52,674 bases of DNA from Streptomyces radiopugnans (GTDB lineage Bacteria > Actinomycetota > Actinomycetes > Streptomycetales > Streptomycetaceae). The stretch is taken from the NCBI RefSeq assembly GCF_900110735.1, contig NZ_FOET01000022.1, positions 1 through 52,674 of the forward strand. Direction: 5' to 3'. This document shows, piece by piece, positions 6,711-15,521 of the stretch (within the stretch, counting starts at the first letter, position 1; each line of letters opens with the position of its first letter). Position numbers and translations under genes: made by a program. The notes beneath the pieces are model-generated. The model saw only the letters and a program-made list of their open reading frames with translations. It was not told the DNA's origin and searched no databases.

Positions 6711-7316
6711 GCTGAAGGTCTTGTTCGAGGTCAGGATGATCGAGCCCTTCTCGTAGCGCTTGGAGATGACCTGGAAGACCAGATTCGCCTCGGCTCGTTC
6801 GAGGGGCTGGTAGCCGACCTCGTCGATGACGAGAACGCTGGGCCGCAGGTAGGTGCCGAGCTTGTTCGTCAGACGGCCGGCGGCTTTGAGGTGGCGGACC
6901 ATGTCGTCGAGGCTGGTGAAGTAGATCGAGTAGCCGGCCCGGCAGGCCGCGAGCGCGACGGCGATGTGCGTCTTGCCGACCCCGGGCGGCCCGAGCAGGG
7001 CGGCATTCGCCTTGCCGTCGACGAACGAGAGGGTGGCCAGGTCCTTGACCTTGCGCGGATCGAGGTCAGGCTGGAAGGAGAAGTCGTACTCGTCGAGCGT
7101 CTTGTGGTGCGGAAGCTTCGAGAGCCGCAGGCCCTGACGGAAGCGGTGGTCGTCGCGGACGGCGAGTTCCTCGGAGAGGACCAGGTGGAGGAAGTCGAGG
7201 TAGCCCATCTTTCCCTCGCCGGCCCGCCGGGTGTACTCGTTGATCGTTTCGGCCAGGTGGGGCAGGCCGAGCTTGCCGGCCGTGTTGCGGATGCGGGTGG
7301 AGACCAGCTCGCTCAA
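6711..7316 (-). pseudogene. istB: IstB N-terminal part (split gene)
   Basis: ATG 7316 overlaps the istA stop. The AAA-type ATPase core is intact: Walker A LLGPPGVGKTHIA, Walker B VLVIDEVGYQ and sensor region SIILTSNKTFS. The reading frame then leaves IstB at 6711 and runs into inserted DNA. IstB helps IstA choose the target and is needed for IS21 movement, so this copy cannot supply it unless the insert is removed precisely. Confidence 0.9.
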
Positions 7317-8731
7317 GACGTTTCCCTCGTGCTCGGACCGGTGGTGAAGGGGCGGGTGCCGGTCAGCTCGCCATAGACCGACAGCGGACGGCGGCCAACC
7401 TCGACGCGGGTGGCCGCGGCCCGGTTCAGCAGTGCCTGCAGAGGTCCGGCCTCCTCGCCCAGTGGACGTTTATGGCGAGGTCGTGGCAGGACCTCGCCGG
7501 TGGTGGTGCGGCGTCCCTTGCCGGTGGGCAGACCGTCCCAGTGGGCCTCTTCGACGACGCGGGCCCCGCGGCCGATCGCCCGCGGATGGGTGGCCAGCAG
7601 CGTCTCGCCGCTGCTGTCCGCGATGGTGGAGTGCAGCATGACCTGCGACTTCGTGGCTCTGATCTCCACCAGCTGACGCGGGCGGACCCTGCGGGCGGGC
7701 ACCGAGTAGAGGTTGTCGTCGAAGGCGACCAGACAGTCCTTGCCGACCGGCCGCAGGTGCCGCTCGGCCACCAGATACGGAGTCTCCGGCAGCGGTTTGA
7801 GGGCCATGTGGTCGCGGGCCGCTCGCTCTCCGATGATCTGCTGGTGAGTCCTGTGGGCCTGAGCCCGTCGCTGCGACACCCATGCGGTGAAGGCGGCATC
7901 CATCTCCTCGACGGAGGAGAAGGACCGGCCGGACAGGACGTGGTCACGGACGATGAGGACCTGCCGCTCGACGCGGCCCTTGCCGGTGGGCCGGTAGGCA
8001 GCCAGAACGTCGATGTCGAAGTCGTAGTGGCCGGCGATCCCGACCGCTTCCGGGTGCAGCGGGACCGCCTCGCCCGGAGCGACGTGCCGTCGAACGACCG
8101 TCTTCGTGCGGTCGTAGACGATCGTCATCGGGACGCCCCCGAAGTGGGCGAAGGCCCTCCGGTGGCAGTCGAAGAACGTCTGGAGGTCCTGGCTGGTGGT
8201 GAAGCAGCAGAACGGGTCGCGCGAGTACGACAGCGTCATGTGGAAGGAGTAGACCTTCGGAATGCCCATGTGGGCGAGGATCTTGCCCTCGTCGCCCCAG
8301 TCGACCTGGGCCTGGGCACCGGGGATGACCTCGAAGCGGCGGTGCATGCCAGCGAGTTCCGTCGGCGTGATGCCGAGTTCCTCGGCGATGCGAGGCCGGG
8401 CTTCCTGAACGTAGAGCTTGACCCTCTGGTAGTTGCCGGTGAACCCGTACTCCGCGGTCAGCCGCCCGTGGATCACCGCGGCCTTCATCAGGATCTCCGC
8501 CCGGAGCATCGAGTCGACCAGCGGCGCGAACTCGTCGATCACCCTCGCTTTCGACCGACCGTTCGGCGACCGGCGCGGCGGGGTCGCCGGACCTGGTGCC
8601 GACAGATACTTGCGGACCGTCTTCCGGTCCAGCCCGGTTTCCCGTGCCACCTCCGAGAGGCTGATCGCCCCGGACTCCAACAGACTCCGAAAGCGCCGCA
8701 GTTCCAACCATCGATGCGGATCCAGGACCAT
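7313..8731 (-). CDS. istA: IS21-family transposase IstA
   Basis: 472 aa from ATG 8731 (MVLDPHRWLELRRFRSLL); an in-frame start 63 bases upstream is less likely. A helix-turn-helix (GAISLSEVARETGLDRKTVRKYLS) is followed by the DDE integrase core: VIPGAQAQVDWGDE with the first Asp, PMTIVYDRTKTVV with the second Asp, and a downstream Glu region (YRPTGKGRVERQ). The C-terminal beta domain (CLVAFDDNLYSVPARRVRPR) is typical of IstA. The gene appears intact, but its partner istB is split. Confidence 0.93.
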   Translation of the reverse strand: MVLDPHRWLELRRFRSLLESGAISLSEVARETGLDRKTVRKYLSAPGPATPPRRSPNGRSKARVIDEFAPLVDSMLRAEILMKAAVIHGRLTAEYGFTGNYQRVKLYVQEARPRIAEELGITPTELAGMHRRFEVIPGAQAQVDWGDEGKILAHMGIPKVYSFHMTLSYSRDPFCCFTTSQDLQTFFDCHRRAFAHFGGVPMTIVYDRTKTVVRRHVAPGEAVPLHPEAVGIAGHYDFDIDVLAAYRPTGKGRVERQVLIVRDHVLSGRSFSSVEEMDAAFTAWVSQRRAQAHRTHQQIIGERAARDHMALKPLPETPYLVAERHLRPVGKDCLVAFDDNLYSVPARRVRPRQLVEIRATKSQVMLHSTIADSSGETLLATHPRAIGRGARVVEEAHWDGLPTGKGRRTTTGEVLPRPRHKRPLGEEAGPLQALLNRAAATRVEVGRRPLSVYGELTGTRPFTTGPSTRETS

Positions 8732-8881
8732 CGCCGACCGCCTTCCGCCGCCTCTCACCGACCAAGCAGCAGAGTGCCGAGCAGAGGGTCTCAACGCATC
8801 AACAACTGTCCCTTTTCATCCGTACGCGGGTGGGGACGTTCACGTGTACGCCGACAGGCGGCTCTAGTAAGTGGTGGAGGC

Positions 8882-9631
8882 CGCGAGTGGCCTGCGGCCG
8901 GGCCAGCAAAACGACAGCCCGCCCCCGAAGACATCGACCGAGTGCTGGACGCCCCCGAGACCCGCCACCTCCTTCTGGACCGCATGACCGGCGGGCAGCG
9001 CGCCGCGGCCCGCAAGCTCGTCGCCCAGGCCCTCACCGACGACCGGCCCGACCCCGGCCGGCTGGCGTGGCGGCTGGAGCAGTCCCTGGTCGGCAAGGGC
9101 ATCGACGACATCCGTGACCCGTTCGCGTGGCTGCGCCACCACCTCAAGCGCCGCGGCTGCCGCCCCGACTGTCCCTGCGGCCGGACAGACTGCGAACGCG
9201 GGCTGCTGTGGCCGTCCCTAAAGCCGTGCGAGTCGTGTGAGGAGGAGTCCGCCATGCGGCTGGCCCAGTGGCGCCTCGAGCACACCCAAGCGCCCCAGGA
9301 CCCGCCCAGCAGCGCCCCGCAGGGCCCGGTGGTTCCGGACCTGCCCCGGGAACGTCCTGCGGCTGTCGTGAGGCGCTTGCCCATCGTCCCGGCCCAGCCC
9401 GACCCCGTCGCCGACGGGGAGATGCCCGCCGAGCCGGTCGAGGCGCCGCCCGTGACGGACCTGAGCGACTACGTCCAGAAGACCGCGCCCATCCGGCAGG
9501 CGATCCTCGCCGCCAAGACCAACGCCCGCCGTTTCAACCGGAACCGAGAGGAGTGTCGGCACCCTCTGTCATGCTGGCGTTCCAGCCGACAACACCTCAC
9601 GGAAGCCGCAACGTCGGCTTCGGGGCCGTAG
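8882..9631 (+). pseudogene. C-terminal part of a plasmid-type protein, cut by the IS21 element
   Basis: The frame enters from the IS border near 8880 without a start codon and continues APEDIDRVLDAPETRHLLLD, GGQRAAARKLVAQALTDDR, then a helix pair (DDIRDPFAWLRHHLKRRG) and a Cys cluster (CRPDCPCGRTDCERG, CESCEEE). The Pro-rich rest ends at 9631. It resembles the C-terminal region of winged-helix proteins common on Streptomyces plasmids; this is recall, not a search. An N-terminal half of such a protein lies at 46584-47093. The last 26 codons run through the motif at 9554-9587, so the original end may be changed. Confidence 0.5.
9554..9587 (+). promoter_or_regulatory. Duplicated 34-bp upstream motif, copy 1
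   Basis: Begins TGTCGGCACCCTCTGTCATG. It agrees with 10939-10972 at 31 of 34 positions. Each copy precedes a zinc-ribbon gene (starts at 9642 and 10994). CATGCT inside both could be a -10 element. In this copy TGTCGGC (9554-9560) and GCCGACA (9585-9591) form a flanking inverted repeat, as in an operator. Confidence 0.55.
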
Positions 9632-9641
9632 AGGGGACGCT

Positions 9642-10883
9642 ATGGCACACATCGAACTTGAGGTTCACACCAATGACCCTGCTGAAGAGGCCGCTTACCG
9701 CGCCTATTGGAAGCGGTCGGCCGACGGGGAAGGCTGGGCCAGCAGCGTCGCCGACGTCAGCAAGGCGCACGGCATCAGCCCCATGGACATGAGCCGCATC
9801 GTGAAGACCTGCGGCACCGCGACCTGTCACGACCTGAAATGCCCCGAGTGCGGGGCGCCCAAGGTCGTCACCGGCCGCACCGACCTCGTCAAGGCCCTCA
9901 GGCTCACCAACGTGCTGTGTAGCGCTTGCCAGGCCGGGCAGAAGGCCGCAGCCGAACGTGCCGCCCGGGAGAAGCAAGAACGCCTCCGACGCGCGCTGCT
10001 GGAGAAGTTCCCCCTCCGCACCAACGAGGAAGACCTCACCCCGGATTCCCTCACCCTGTTCGAAGCTGTGGCCTTGCATGCACTGTTCAACGATCCCGCG
10101 GTGGAAGAGGCTGGCATGAGCACCCCGCTGCGGATCTGGCCCGAGGAACGCCCCTGGGCGCTGCCCAGCGTGCGGGTAGAACTCGAGCGGATCCTCGCCG
10201 AAGCCCGGCCCGCCGTGGTTTTCGCTCACCCCGACTCCCACCACGACGCGTTCGAGTGGAGTGACGGCGCCCCCACCGGGGCGTTCTACCTCGGCAGCGT
10301 CAGCTACCACCTCGTCGGGACCGGGCAGCCCCGTGAGCGAGCCCCGCGGCTGCTGGACGCCCTCAACCGCGTCTTCCGTGAGGGCCCCTGGCCCGAGGAC
10401 TGGCTACTGGAGTGGGAAGACCTGTGGGACCGACTCGTCCTCGCCGACGCCTGCGCCTACCTGGACATGAAGCTGCGCGAGCACCACCTCGAGATGAAGC
10501 AGGGCGACGGCACCCGTGCCGTCCTCGCTGACGCGCTGGCCACCTTCAGCCTCGGCCAGGTCTACAACTTCATCTACCGGGCCGCCCGAGACTCCGCCGC
10601 CTACTACCAGCGCGGCGGCGTCAACGCTCGCCAGGCCGCCAACAGCACCATCAGCCGGATCACGGCCTCCGTTGCCCGTGCCCGCGCAGCGCAGTGGGAC
10701 ATGAAGTCCTACGGTCGGGTGTGGAACCTGCCACTGACTGCAATCGGCGAGACGTTCTTCAATGCCGTGATGTGGCAGCCAGACACGATGGGCCTCACCC
10801 GCCGGGAAGTCCGCCCGCCGCTTCACGCGTGGTCCACCGACAGCGGAACCGACCATGGTGCAGCACCAAGCTCGGAAGACTGA
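9642..10883 (+). CDS. Hypothetical zinc-ribbon protein, 413 aa
   Basis: Starts at ATG 9642 after GAGGGG. The N-terminal part holds a helix-turn-helix-like stretch (SVADVSKAHGISPMDMSRIVK) and a zinc ribbon (Cys pair in CPECGAPKVV, second pair in VLCSACQAG at about residue 90). A coiled-coil-like Ala/Glu/Arg segment (AAERAAREKQERLRRALLE) follows. The rest is an unrecognised soluble domain with FEWSDGAPTGAFYLGSVSYH and a Tyr/Arg-rich region (VYNFIYRAARDSAAYYQRG). The small helix-turn-helix plus zinc ribbon hints at DNA binding. It is the first of three consecutive Cys-rich genes with the same strand and style. Confidence 0.75.
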   Translation: MAHIELEVHTNDPAEEAAYRAYWKRSADGEGWASSVADVSKAHGISPMDMSRIVKTCGTATCHDLKCPECGAPKVVTGRTDLVKALRLTNVLCSACQAGQKAAAERAAREKQERLRRALLEKFPLRTNEEDLTPDSLTLFEAVALHALFNDPAVEEAGMSTPLRIWPEERPWALPSVRVELERILAEARPAVVFAHPDSHHDAFEWSDGAPTGAFYLGSVSYHLVGTGQPRERAPRLLDALNRVFREGPWPEDWLLEWEDLWDRLVLADACAYLDMKLREHHLEMKQGDGTRAVLADALATFSLGQVYNFIYRAARDSAAYYQRGGVNARQAANSTISRITASVARARAAQWDMKSYGRVWNLPLTAIGETFFNAVMWQPDTMGLTRREVRPPLHAWSTDSGTDHGAAPSSED

Positions 10884-10938
10884 CCTGACCAGCCCGGCGA
10901 ACTCGAGGACCGGGGAGGTTCCACGTTCCTACCAGAGC

Positions 10939-10972
10939 TGTCGGCACTCTCTGTCATGCTGGCGCTACAGCC
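10939..10972 (+). promoter_or_regulatory. Duplicated 34-bp upstream motif, copy 2
   Basis: Begins TGTCGGCACTCTCTGTCATG, matching copy 1 at 31 of 34 positions, and ends 21 bases before the GTG of the next zinc-ribbon gene. Two copies before two related genes suggest shared regulation. Confidence 0.55.
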
Positions 10973-10993
10973 CACTTCACCAAAGGAGACTCA

Positions 10994-11686
10994 GTGACTC
11001 CTGAGCAGTACCTGGCGCTCGCCGAGGAACACGCCGCTGCCGAGCGCTACCCCGAGGCCACCGCCTACGCCAGCCTCGCCACCGCCGCCGCGACCGTCGC
11101 GGCCATGCACGCCACCCTGCCCCCGCCGCTCCACCGCGGCGACCACACGCCGCAGCGCCTCGAGTGGTGCGGCCAGTGCTACTCCCCCGCCAAACGCTAC
11201 GCCGCCGGACCGCGCGGCTCTGCGAAGCCATGCCAGACGTGCCACCCCAGGAAGCTGGAGAACCTGCGGGTCCGGCCCTGCCACTACTGCGGCGCCGACC
11301 TCCAGAAGAACAGCGAACGCCAGTGGGTGGACGCCGCCGGCCAGGTCGACTGCCCCGAGGCCCCCGACCCGAGCGTCCCGTCCACGGCAACGGATGAGCC
11401 CGACCTGAACCGGGACGAGGAGTGGGCCGAGTTCGTGAAGGCGCTTGCCCAGCAGGGCGACGCCTTCACCGCCACCGACTTCCTCAGCAACCTCCAGCAG
11501 TGGGGCGGGCTCATGCCCCGCACCCGATACGGGACGTTCCCGTCCGCCGCTCAGCTCGAGGCGTGGATGAAGGCCCGCGAGGGCAAGCCACTGGCTGAGT
11601 ACGTGCCGAAGGCGGGGCCGGACGAGCGCGGCGCCATCCGCTGGTGGGCCGACAAGGCGGAGGACCCCACCGCGATCCTCGACTGA
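10994..11686 (+). CDS. Hypothetical zinc-ribbon protein, 230 aa
   Basis: GTG 10994 follows AAAGGAG at good distance. The N-terminal 50 residues are Ala-rich helices (YLALAEEHAAAERYPEATAY). Cys pairs occur in WCGQCYSP, CQTCHP and CHYCGADL (residues 57-100), enough for two zinc sites. The C-terminal half contains an acidic stretch, DFLSNLQQWGGLMPRTRYG and an Arg/Trp-rich end. No catalytic motif is seen. It belongs with the flanking Cys-rich genes by position, strand and the shared upstream motif. Function unknown. Confidence 0.75.
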   Translation: MTPEQYLALAEEHAAAERYPEATAYASLATAAATVAAMHATLPPPLHRGDHTPQRLEWCGQCYSPAKRYAAGPRGSAKPCQTCHPRKLENLRVRPCHYCGADLQKNSERQWVDAAGQVDCPEAPDPSVPSTATDEPDLNRDEEWAEFVKALAQQGDAFTATDFLSNLQQWGGLMPRTRYGTFPSAAQLEAWMKAREGKPLAEYVPKAGPDERGAIRWWADKAEDPTAILD

Positions 11687-11806
11687 CCCGCCGGCCGGGC
11701 GACCGCCACCGGCGTCCGGCCGGTCTGCCCCACGGATCGCTGCCCGCAACGCGTGGCATCCTGACGAGCAGCCGCCAGCAGCCCCCTTGCAGCACCGGGA
11801 GCCCGC

Positions 11807-12796
11807 ATGATCCCCCGCCGCTCCGCAACGGGCTACACCCCCGTCCACTGCCCCGTGTGCCCCGGCATGCCCGTCCTTCCCGTACCCGGCGAGGTCGACC
11901 ACCGCCGCTGCATCCGCTGCCAGGGCAAGGAACGGCTCCTGCCCGAGCCTCACCCCGAAGACCACCTGTGCGACGTGTGCCGCCGCGAGTGCCCCACCTG
12001 CAACGCACCCTCCCCCTCGGGAGGGCTGTGCCGGCGCTGCCGCGGCCTGTGCCGCACCTGCGAGCAGGCCCTTCCCGCCCGGCCCGACGCGGACGTGGTC
12101 CGCAAGGAGTCCCGCTCGAGGAAGCCTGACAAGCGGGCACCGCAGTGGGAGCGGGTCTACTTCAACCGGTCCTGGCAGTCGGACCAATGCGACGCCTGTC
12201 AGAACGCCGCCAAGTCACCCGACGCGGTCCGTGCTGTCCTCGCCGCCCTGCCCGGCAAGGTCATGCGGGCCTGCGGCGGCAGCGCCCCCGCCACCGTCGT
12301 CGACACCATCCGCGCCGAACTGAGGCACCACACCCCGGCCCAGCTCGCCGACCGCGTCGAGCGCCGCTGGTTCGGCGGCTGGGCCTCCCGCCCCCTGCAC
12401 AAGGAGGCCGACGAGCACCAGGACGGCTACCGGCCCGACCACGTCGCCGTGTGGCTGCTGGCGCCCAGCGGCTGCCCGGCCCGCTGCGACGACGGCTGGG
12501 TGCCGGGCGATCCGGACCGGCCCTGCCCGGCCTGCCGCACCACCCGGGCCCGTCCGCCCCGCCCGGTTGAGGCCGACGAGGGCGCGCCGGCCGCCGTGCC
12601 CGCGGACCGCACCATCGCCGAGGCCGTCACCTACCGGCCCATGCGCGAGTGCGAGGGCCGCGGCGGCACCTGCGGCGTGCCCGTCGCCGATTCGTACACC
12701 CTGTGCCCGTCCTGCGCGGACTGGCCCCGCTGCGCCTGCGGACGCCGCTATGACCCCGAGCGCGCCGCCACGTGCAGTGCGTGCGCAGCCATCTAA
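11807..12796 (+). CDS. Multi-zinc-ribbon protein, 329 aa
   Basis: ATG 11807. The protein is filled with Cys-x-x-Cys pairs: CPVCPG, CIRCQG, CDVCRRECPTC, CRRCRGLCRTC, CDACQ, CPACRTT, CPSCADWPRCACG and CSACAAI, arranged as tandem ribbons at both ends. The middle (about residues 145-225) is a soluble helical domain with a WFGGWASRPL motif and a region, DHVAVWLLAPSGCPARCDDG, reminiscent of a short treble-clef. It may hold DNA, RNA or partner proteins. The gene is third in the cluster, 120 bases after its neighbour, and appears intact. Confidence 0.75.
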   Translation: MIPRRSATGYTPVHCPVCPGMPVLPVPGEVDHRRCIRCQGKERLLPEPHPEDHLCDVCRRECPTCNAPSPSGGLCRRCRGLCRTCEQALPARPDADVVRKESRSRKPDKRAPQWERVYFNRSWQSDQCDACQNAAKSPDAVRAVLAALPGKVMRACGGSAPATVVDTIRAELRHHTPAQLADRVERRWFGGWASRPLHKEADEHQDGYRPDHVAVWLLAPSGCPARCDDGWVPGDPDRPCPACRTTRARPPRPVEADEGAPAAVPADRTIAEAVTYRPMRECEGRGGTCGVPVADSYTLCPSCADWPRCACGRRYDPERAATCSACAAI

Positions 12797-12816
12797 AACC
12801 CCACAGGAGCTGGCCG

Positions 12817-13230
12817 ATGATCCCCGCCGTACACCCGTACCGAGCCATGTACAAGCACGAGCACACCAGCGCCGACGGCAAGACCCACACCACCATCCTC
12901 GACCAGCCCGTCAGCGCTTGGGGTGAGGACGGCACCCCGTTCGTTGCTAGCCAGAACGGCCTTGTCCCCGCCTGGGACATCCCCGGCTTCAGCTATGTCA
13001 CCGGTGTACCGTCGCCCACCGTCAGTCTCCTCCCGGCCGACGGATGGCGCATCCAGTACCTCGACGGGCCGAACAAGGGTCGCTCCGAACCGCTGGTCGG
13101 GTGGAAAGCCAAGGCAGACGGCACCGTCGAACCCTTGATCCTCAGCGGGGAGGGCAGCGTGGTCGAGGCGTACATCGAGCTTGACGACGGCGCCTACCGG
13201 ATCTACCACCCGAGTACCGAAGAATCCTGA
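12817..13230 (+). CDS. Hypothetical protein, 137 aa
   Basis: ATG 12817 follows ACAGGAGC, 20 bases after the stop of the zinc-ribbon gene, so it is probably co-transcribed. The protein is soluble and mostly beta: THTTILDQPVSAWGEDGTPFV, GLVPAWDIPGFSYV, a central SLLPADGWRIQYLDGPNKG and VVEAYIELDDGAYRIYHP. There are no Cys pairs, so it differs from its neighbours. It is not recognised as any family. An alternative start is ATG 12847. Confidence 0.7.
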   Translation: MIPAVHPYRAMYKHEHTSADGKTHTTILDQPVSAWGEDGTPFVASQNGLVPAWDIPGFSYVTGVPSPTVSLLPADGWRIQYLDGPNKGRSEPLVGWKAKADGTVEPLILSGEGSVVEAYIELDDGAYRIYHPSTEES

Positions 13231-13315
13231 CTTCTGCTCCCTACATGGCGGCGCCTCCGCACACCGTCACGGTGCGGGGGCGCCGCCGTACCGGGCCCGT
13301 GCTGGCCCCCTGCGG

Positions 13316-13518
13316 TCAGTCGATCGCCGCTTCGGGCTGGTCCGTGATCAGCAACAGCTCCAACACCGACGGGGCCACCGCCACCGTCATCGCGTTGTCG
13401 TAGCACGCCGACCCGTCCGCACCCGGATCCCCCGCACACCCATCCACCTTGTACTGGATCTCCGCCAAATCCAGCTTGCCGATCTTCTCCACCATCTTCG
13501 GGAACGCGGCCTCCGCAG
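13316..13518 (-). pseudogene. Gene fragment left of the IS5-type element
   Basis: On this strand the frame leaves the IS at 13518 with AAFPKMVEKIGKLDLAEIQY, then CAGDPGADGSACYDNAMTVA and ends at 13316. It reads as the C-terminal 65 or so residues of a soluble protein. No start codon remains on this side, since upstream codons would lie in the IS. Not recognised. Confidence 0.45.
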
Positions 13519-13520
13519 TA

Positions 13521-14571
13521 GCGAGCTCGTGCACGGTAGGCGGTGAGGCGTCGAGCTGCTGATCGCCGATCATGGTCGTGTGGCGGGGAACGCATCTCGT
13601 GCAGCGATCATCAGCGACCGAAGGATCACGGGCCTGTCGGCCGACGTGATCGCCGAACTGGTCGCCGAGCTGGGTCCGCTGTGGCATGAGCGGCACCAGG
13701 CCAGGCTCACCTCCCGGCCGCGGCAGCGGGCGATCGGTGCCAGCGCGAAGCACCGGCTGGTCTTCGTCGACCGGCTCCTGGCCACGCTCGTCCACCTCCG
13801 TCACGCCACCACGCATGACGTGCCGGCCTGCTGGTTCGGCGTGGACCGTTCCACCATCACCCGCGCCGTCGGCGAAGTGCGGCCCCTGCTCGCCGAGCGA
13901 GGCTGCACCATCGCCCCCGGCGTGCGGCTGCGAACTCTCGCCGAGGTCATCGACCGCCTCGGTGTCAGCGGCAGGACCGGGATCATCGATGGCACCGAGA
14001 TCCGCGTCCGGCGCCCGGCCGCCGGACGCAGGGACCGGGACAAATTCATCTCCGGCAAGACCAGGCAGAACGCCGTCAAGACCATGGTCGTCACCGACGG
14101 GGACGGCCGGATGCTGCTTGGCAGCCCGACCCGGCCGGGAAGCTGCGCGGACATCACCCACGCCCGCCAGCTGGGGCTGGTCAAGCTCCTGGCCGACGGG
14201 CCGGCCGTGGAGATCCTCGCCGACGCCGGATACCAGGGCCTGGGCGCGCAGACCGGCGGACGGGTGGTGACACCACCGCACCGGAAGTTCAAGAAGAACG
14301 CTCCCGACTGGTACGAGGAGATGTACCAGCGGCAGCGCACGGCGCATTCCTCACGGCGCATCCGGGTTGAGCACGGCATCGCCCATCTGAAGAACTGGCG
14401 CGACCTGGCCCGCCACCTCGGCCGCCGCGAGCACATCAGCGACACCGTCCAAGCCGTCGCCAGCCTGCTGTCCCACCAGCAGACCGCGGACCTGGCGTTG
14501 GCCCAGCAAAGGTGAACAGCGAGCCTCACCGAGGTCCTCGACGTCTCACCGCCTACCGTGCACGAGCTCGC
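13521..14571 (+). mobile_element. IS5-family insertion sequence, 1051 bp, 35-bp inverted ends, TA duplication
   Basis: The left end (13521-13555, starting GCGAGCTCGTGCACGGTAGG) and right end (14537-14571, ending CGTGCACGAGCTCGC) are inverted copies over 35 bp with one mismatch seen. Both are flanked by TA (13519-13520 and 14572-14573), the 2-bp target duplication of some IS5 groups. One transposase gene fills the element. It separates two unrelated gene fragments that both read outwards, so the surroundings were also rearranged. Confidence 0.85.
13580..14515 (+). CDS. IS5-family transposase (DDE_Tnp_4 type)
   Basis: 311 aa from GTG 13580 (MAGNASRAAIISDRRITG). An N-terminal helix-turn-helix (DVPACWFGVDRSTITRAVGE) precedes the DDE core: GIIDGTEIRVRRP with the first Asp, EILADAGYQGLG with the second Asp, and RIRVEHGIAHLKNWR with the Glu. 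Length is normal and no frameshift is seen, so this copy may be active. Confidence 0.9.
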   Translation: MAGNASRAAIISDRRITGLSADVIAELVAELGPLWHERHQARLTSRPRQRAIGASAKHRLVFVDRLLATLVHLRHATTHDVPACWFGVDRSTITRAVGEVRPLLAERGCTIAPGVRLRTLAEVIDRLGVSGRTGIIDGTEIRVRRPAAGRRDRDKFISGKTRQNAVKTMVVTDGDGRMLLGSPTRPGSCADITHARQLGLVKLLADGPAVEILADAGYQGLGAQTGGRVVTPPHRKFKKNAPDWYEEMYQRQRTAHSSRRIRVEHGIAHLKNWRDLARHLGRREHISDTVQAVASLLSHQQTADLALAQQR

Positions 14572-14572
14572 T

Positions 14573-15076
14573 AGCGAGGTGCGGCTGGCCTTCGGGCTAC
14601 TGGATCTCCTTTATCGCCGACGCCTGAAAGCGAAGCAGGACGCCGAGGCTGTCACCTACTCGCTGTGGGCCGACTGGTTTGAGGACCACAACACCGCCGC
14701 GACGGCCTTCGCCGAGGTGCTCGGGAACGACATCGGTCGCGTCGTGGCGGAGGGATCGGCCTCCCTGCTCCGCCGGGCCGGCCGGGTTCTGGCCTGTTCC
14801 AGCCCTGTGCCCTGGCCCGTGAAGCAGGGTGTGTACGACACCGTCGCGCGGCTCCCCACACTGCACCGGCCGCTGTTCAAGGGGCTGCTGGGCGGATATC
14901 ACGATGTCTACGGTGACCTGGAGCCAACGGCTGCCCTGGCCCTCCTGGCGCGACTGGATCTCCCGGCGGACACCCCGCATCTCGCGGAGCTCCGATCCGT
15001 GCTCGCCGCAGGGCACAGGAACCACTACCGCAGCCCCAGCGCCTGGGACAGCGCGGTGCGGGGTCGGACAGGCTGA
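14573..15076 (+). pseudogene. Gene fragment right of the IS5-type element
   Basis: The frame emerges from the IS right end and runs 167 codons to the stop at 15076. It includes LLDLLYRRRLKAKQDAEAV, WADWFEDHNTAATAFAEVLG, GRVLACSSPVPWPVKQGVYD and LEPTAALALLARLDLPADTP. It looks like the helical C-terminal part of a soluble protein that lost its start. A GTG inside the IS end (14558) could still drive translation. No family recognised. Confidence 0.5.
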
Positions 15077-15315
15077 ACACGAGCGGCAGCCCGGCCGGGG
15101 GCCGCGCCCCCGCGGCCGCACTCCGGCCGGGCCTGGCAAGGCTGCCCCGCCGCATCGGTGCGGCCGTAGCGCGGCCTGACGACCTGGCTGGCTCTGCCGT
15201 TGAGAACAACCGGAATGACTGCTTCCCGTTCTCGCAAATACCGTCTACTCAGGCGAGCGTGCGACTCCCAGAGCCGTGTCAGAACGATGTCGCGACTCGC
15301 GTACATAAACCAGAT

Positions 15316-15404
15316 GTCCTCCCCGCCGACGCGGGGGTGTTCCGCCCGAGTTTGAGTTCGGCACCGCCGCCCACACCTCTTCCCCGCCGACGCGGGGGTG
15401 CTCC
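15316..15404 (+). CRISPR. Second orphan CRISPR remnant, 2 repeats
   Basis: Repeats at 15316-15343 and 15377-15404 (28 bp each, three differences) share the core CCCCGCCGACGCGGGGGTG, with a 33-bp spacer at 15344-15376. The 61-bp period equals that of the array at 2206, but the repeat sequence differs. The form fits a Streptomyces type I-E repeat. No further repeat is found 61 bp to either side and no cas gene is present. Confidence 0.75.
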
Positions 15405-15521
15405 AAACGCGGCCGCGTGTGGTGTCAGCCGCACGTGGCCGCGGCCGTCGTGGGACCGGTGGCCGTTCCGGCTCGGTCGGGAGGGGCCGGGCGGGGTTTC
15501 CTAGGGAGCGGGCCGGCTGGT

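Larger units (their letters stand above)
2896..8853 (-). mobile_element. IS21-family element, istB interrupted by a second element
   Basis: Genes istA (7313-8731) and istB (start 7316) run leftward and overlap by four bases, as in IS21. istB is cut after residue 202, and its last 49 codons resume at 3047-2898, so the element spans both parts with a 3.66-kb insert. Possible ends are TGTCAGGCCACGT at 2896 and ...ACGTGTACGCCGACA ending at 8853, which are imperfect inverted copies. No clean target duplication is visible, so the outer borders are tentative. On the right the element abuts the truncated gene at 8882. Confidence 0.6.

Noticed and set aside
9554..9631. Last codons of the truncated gene at 8882 as a real protein end
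   Set aside because: They run through the regulatory motif found again at 10939, so the coding tail is probably accidental.
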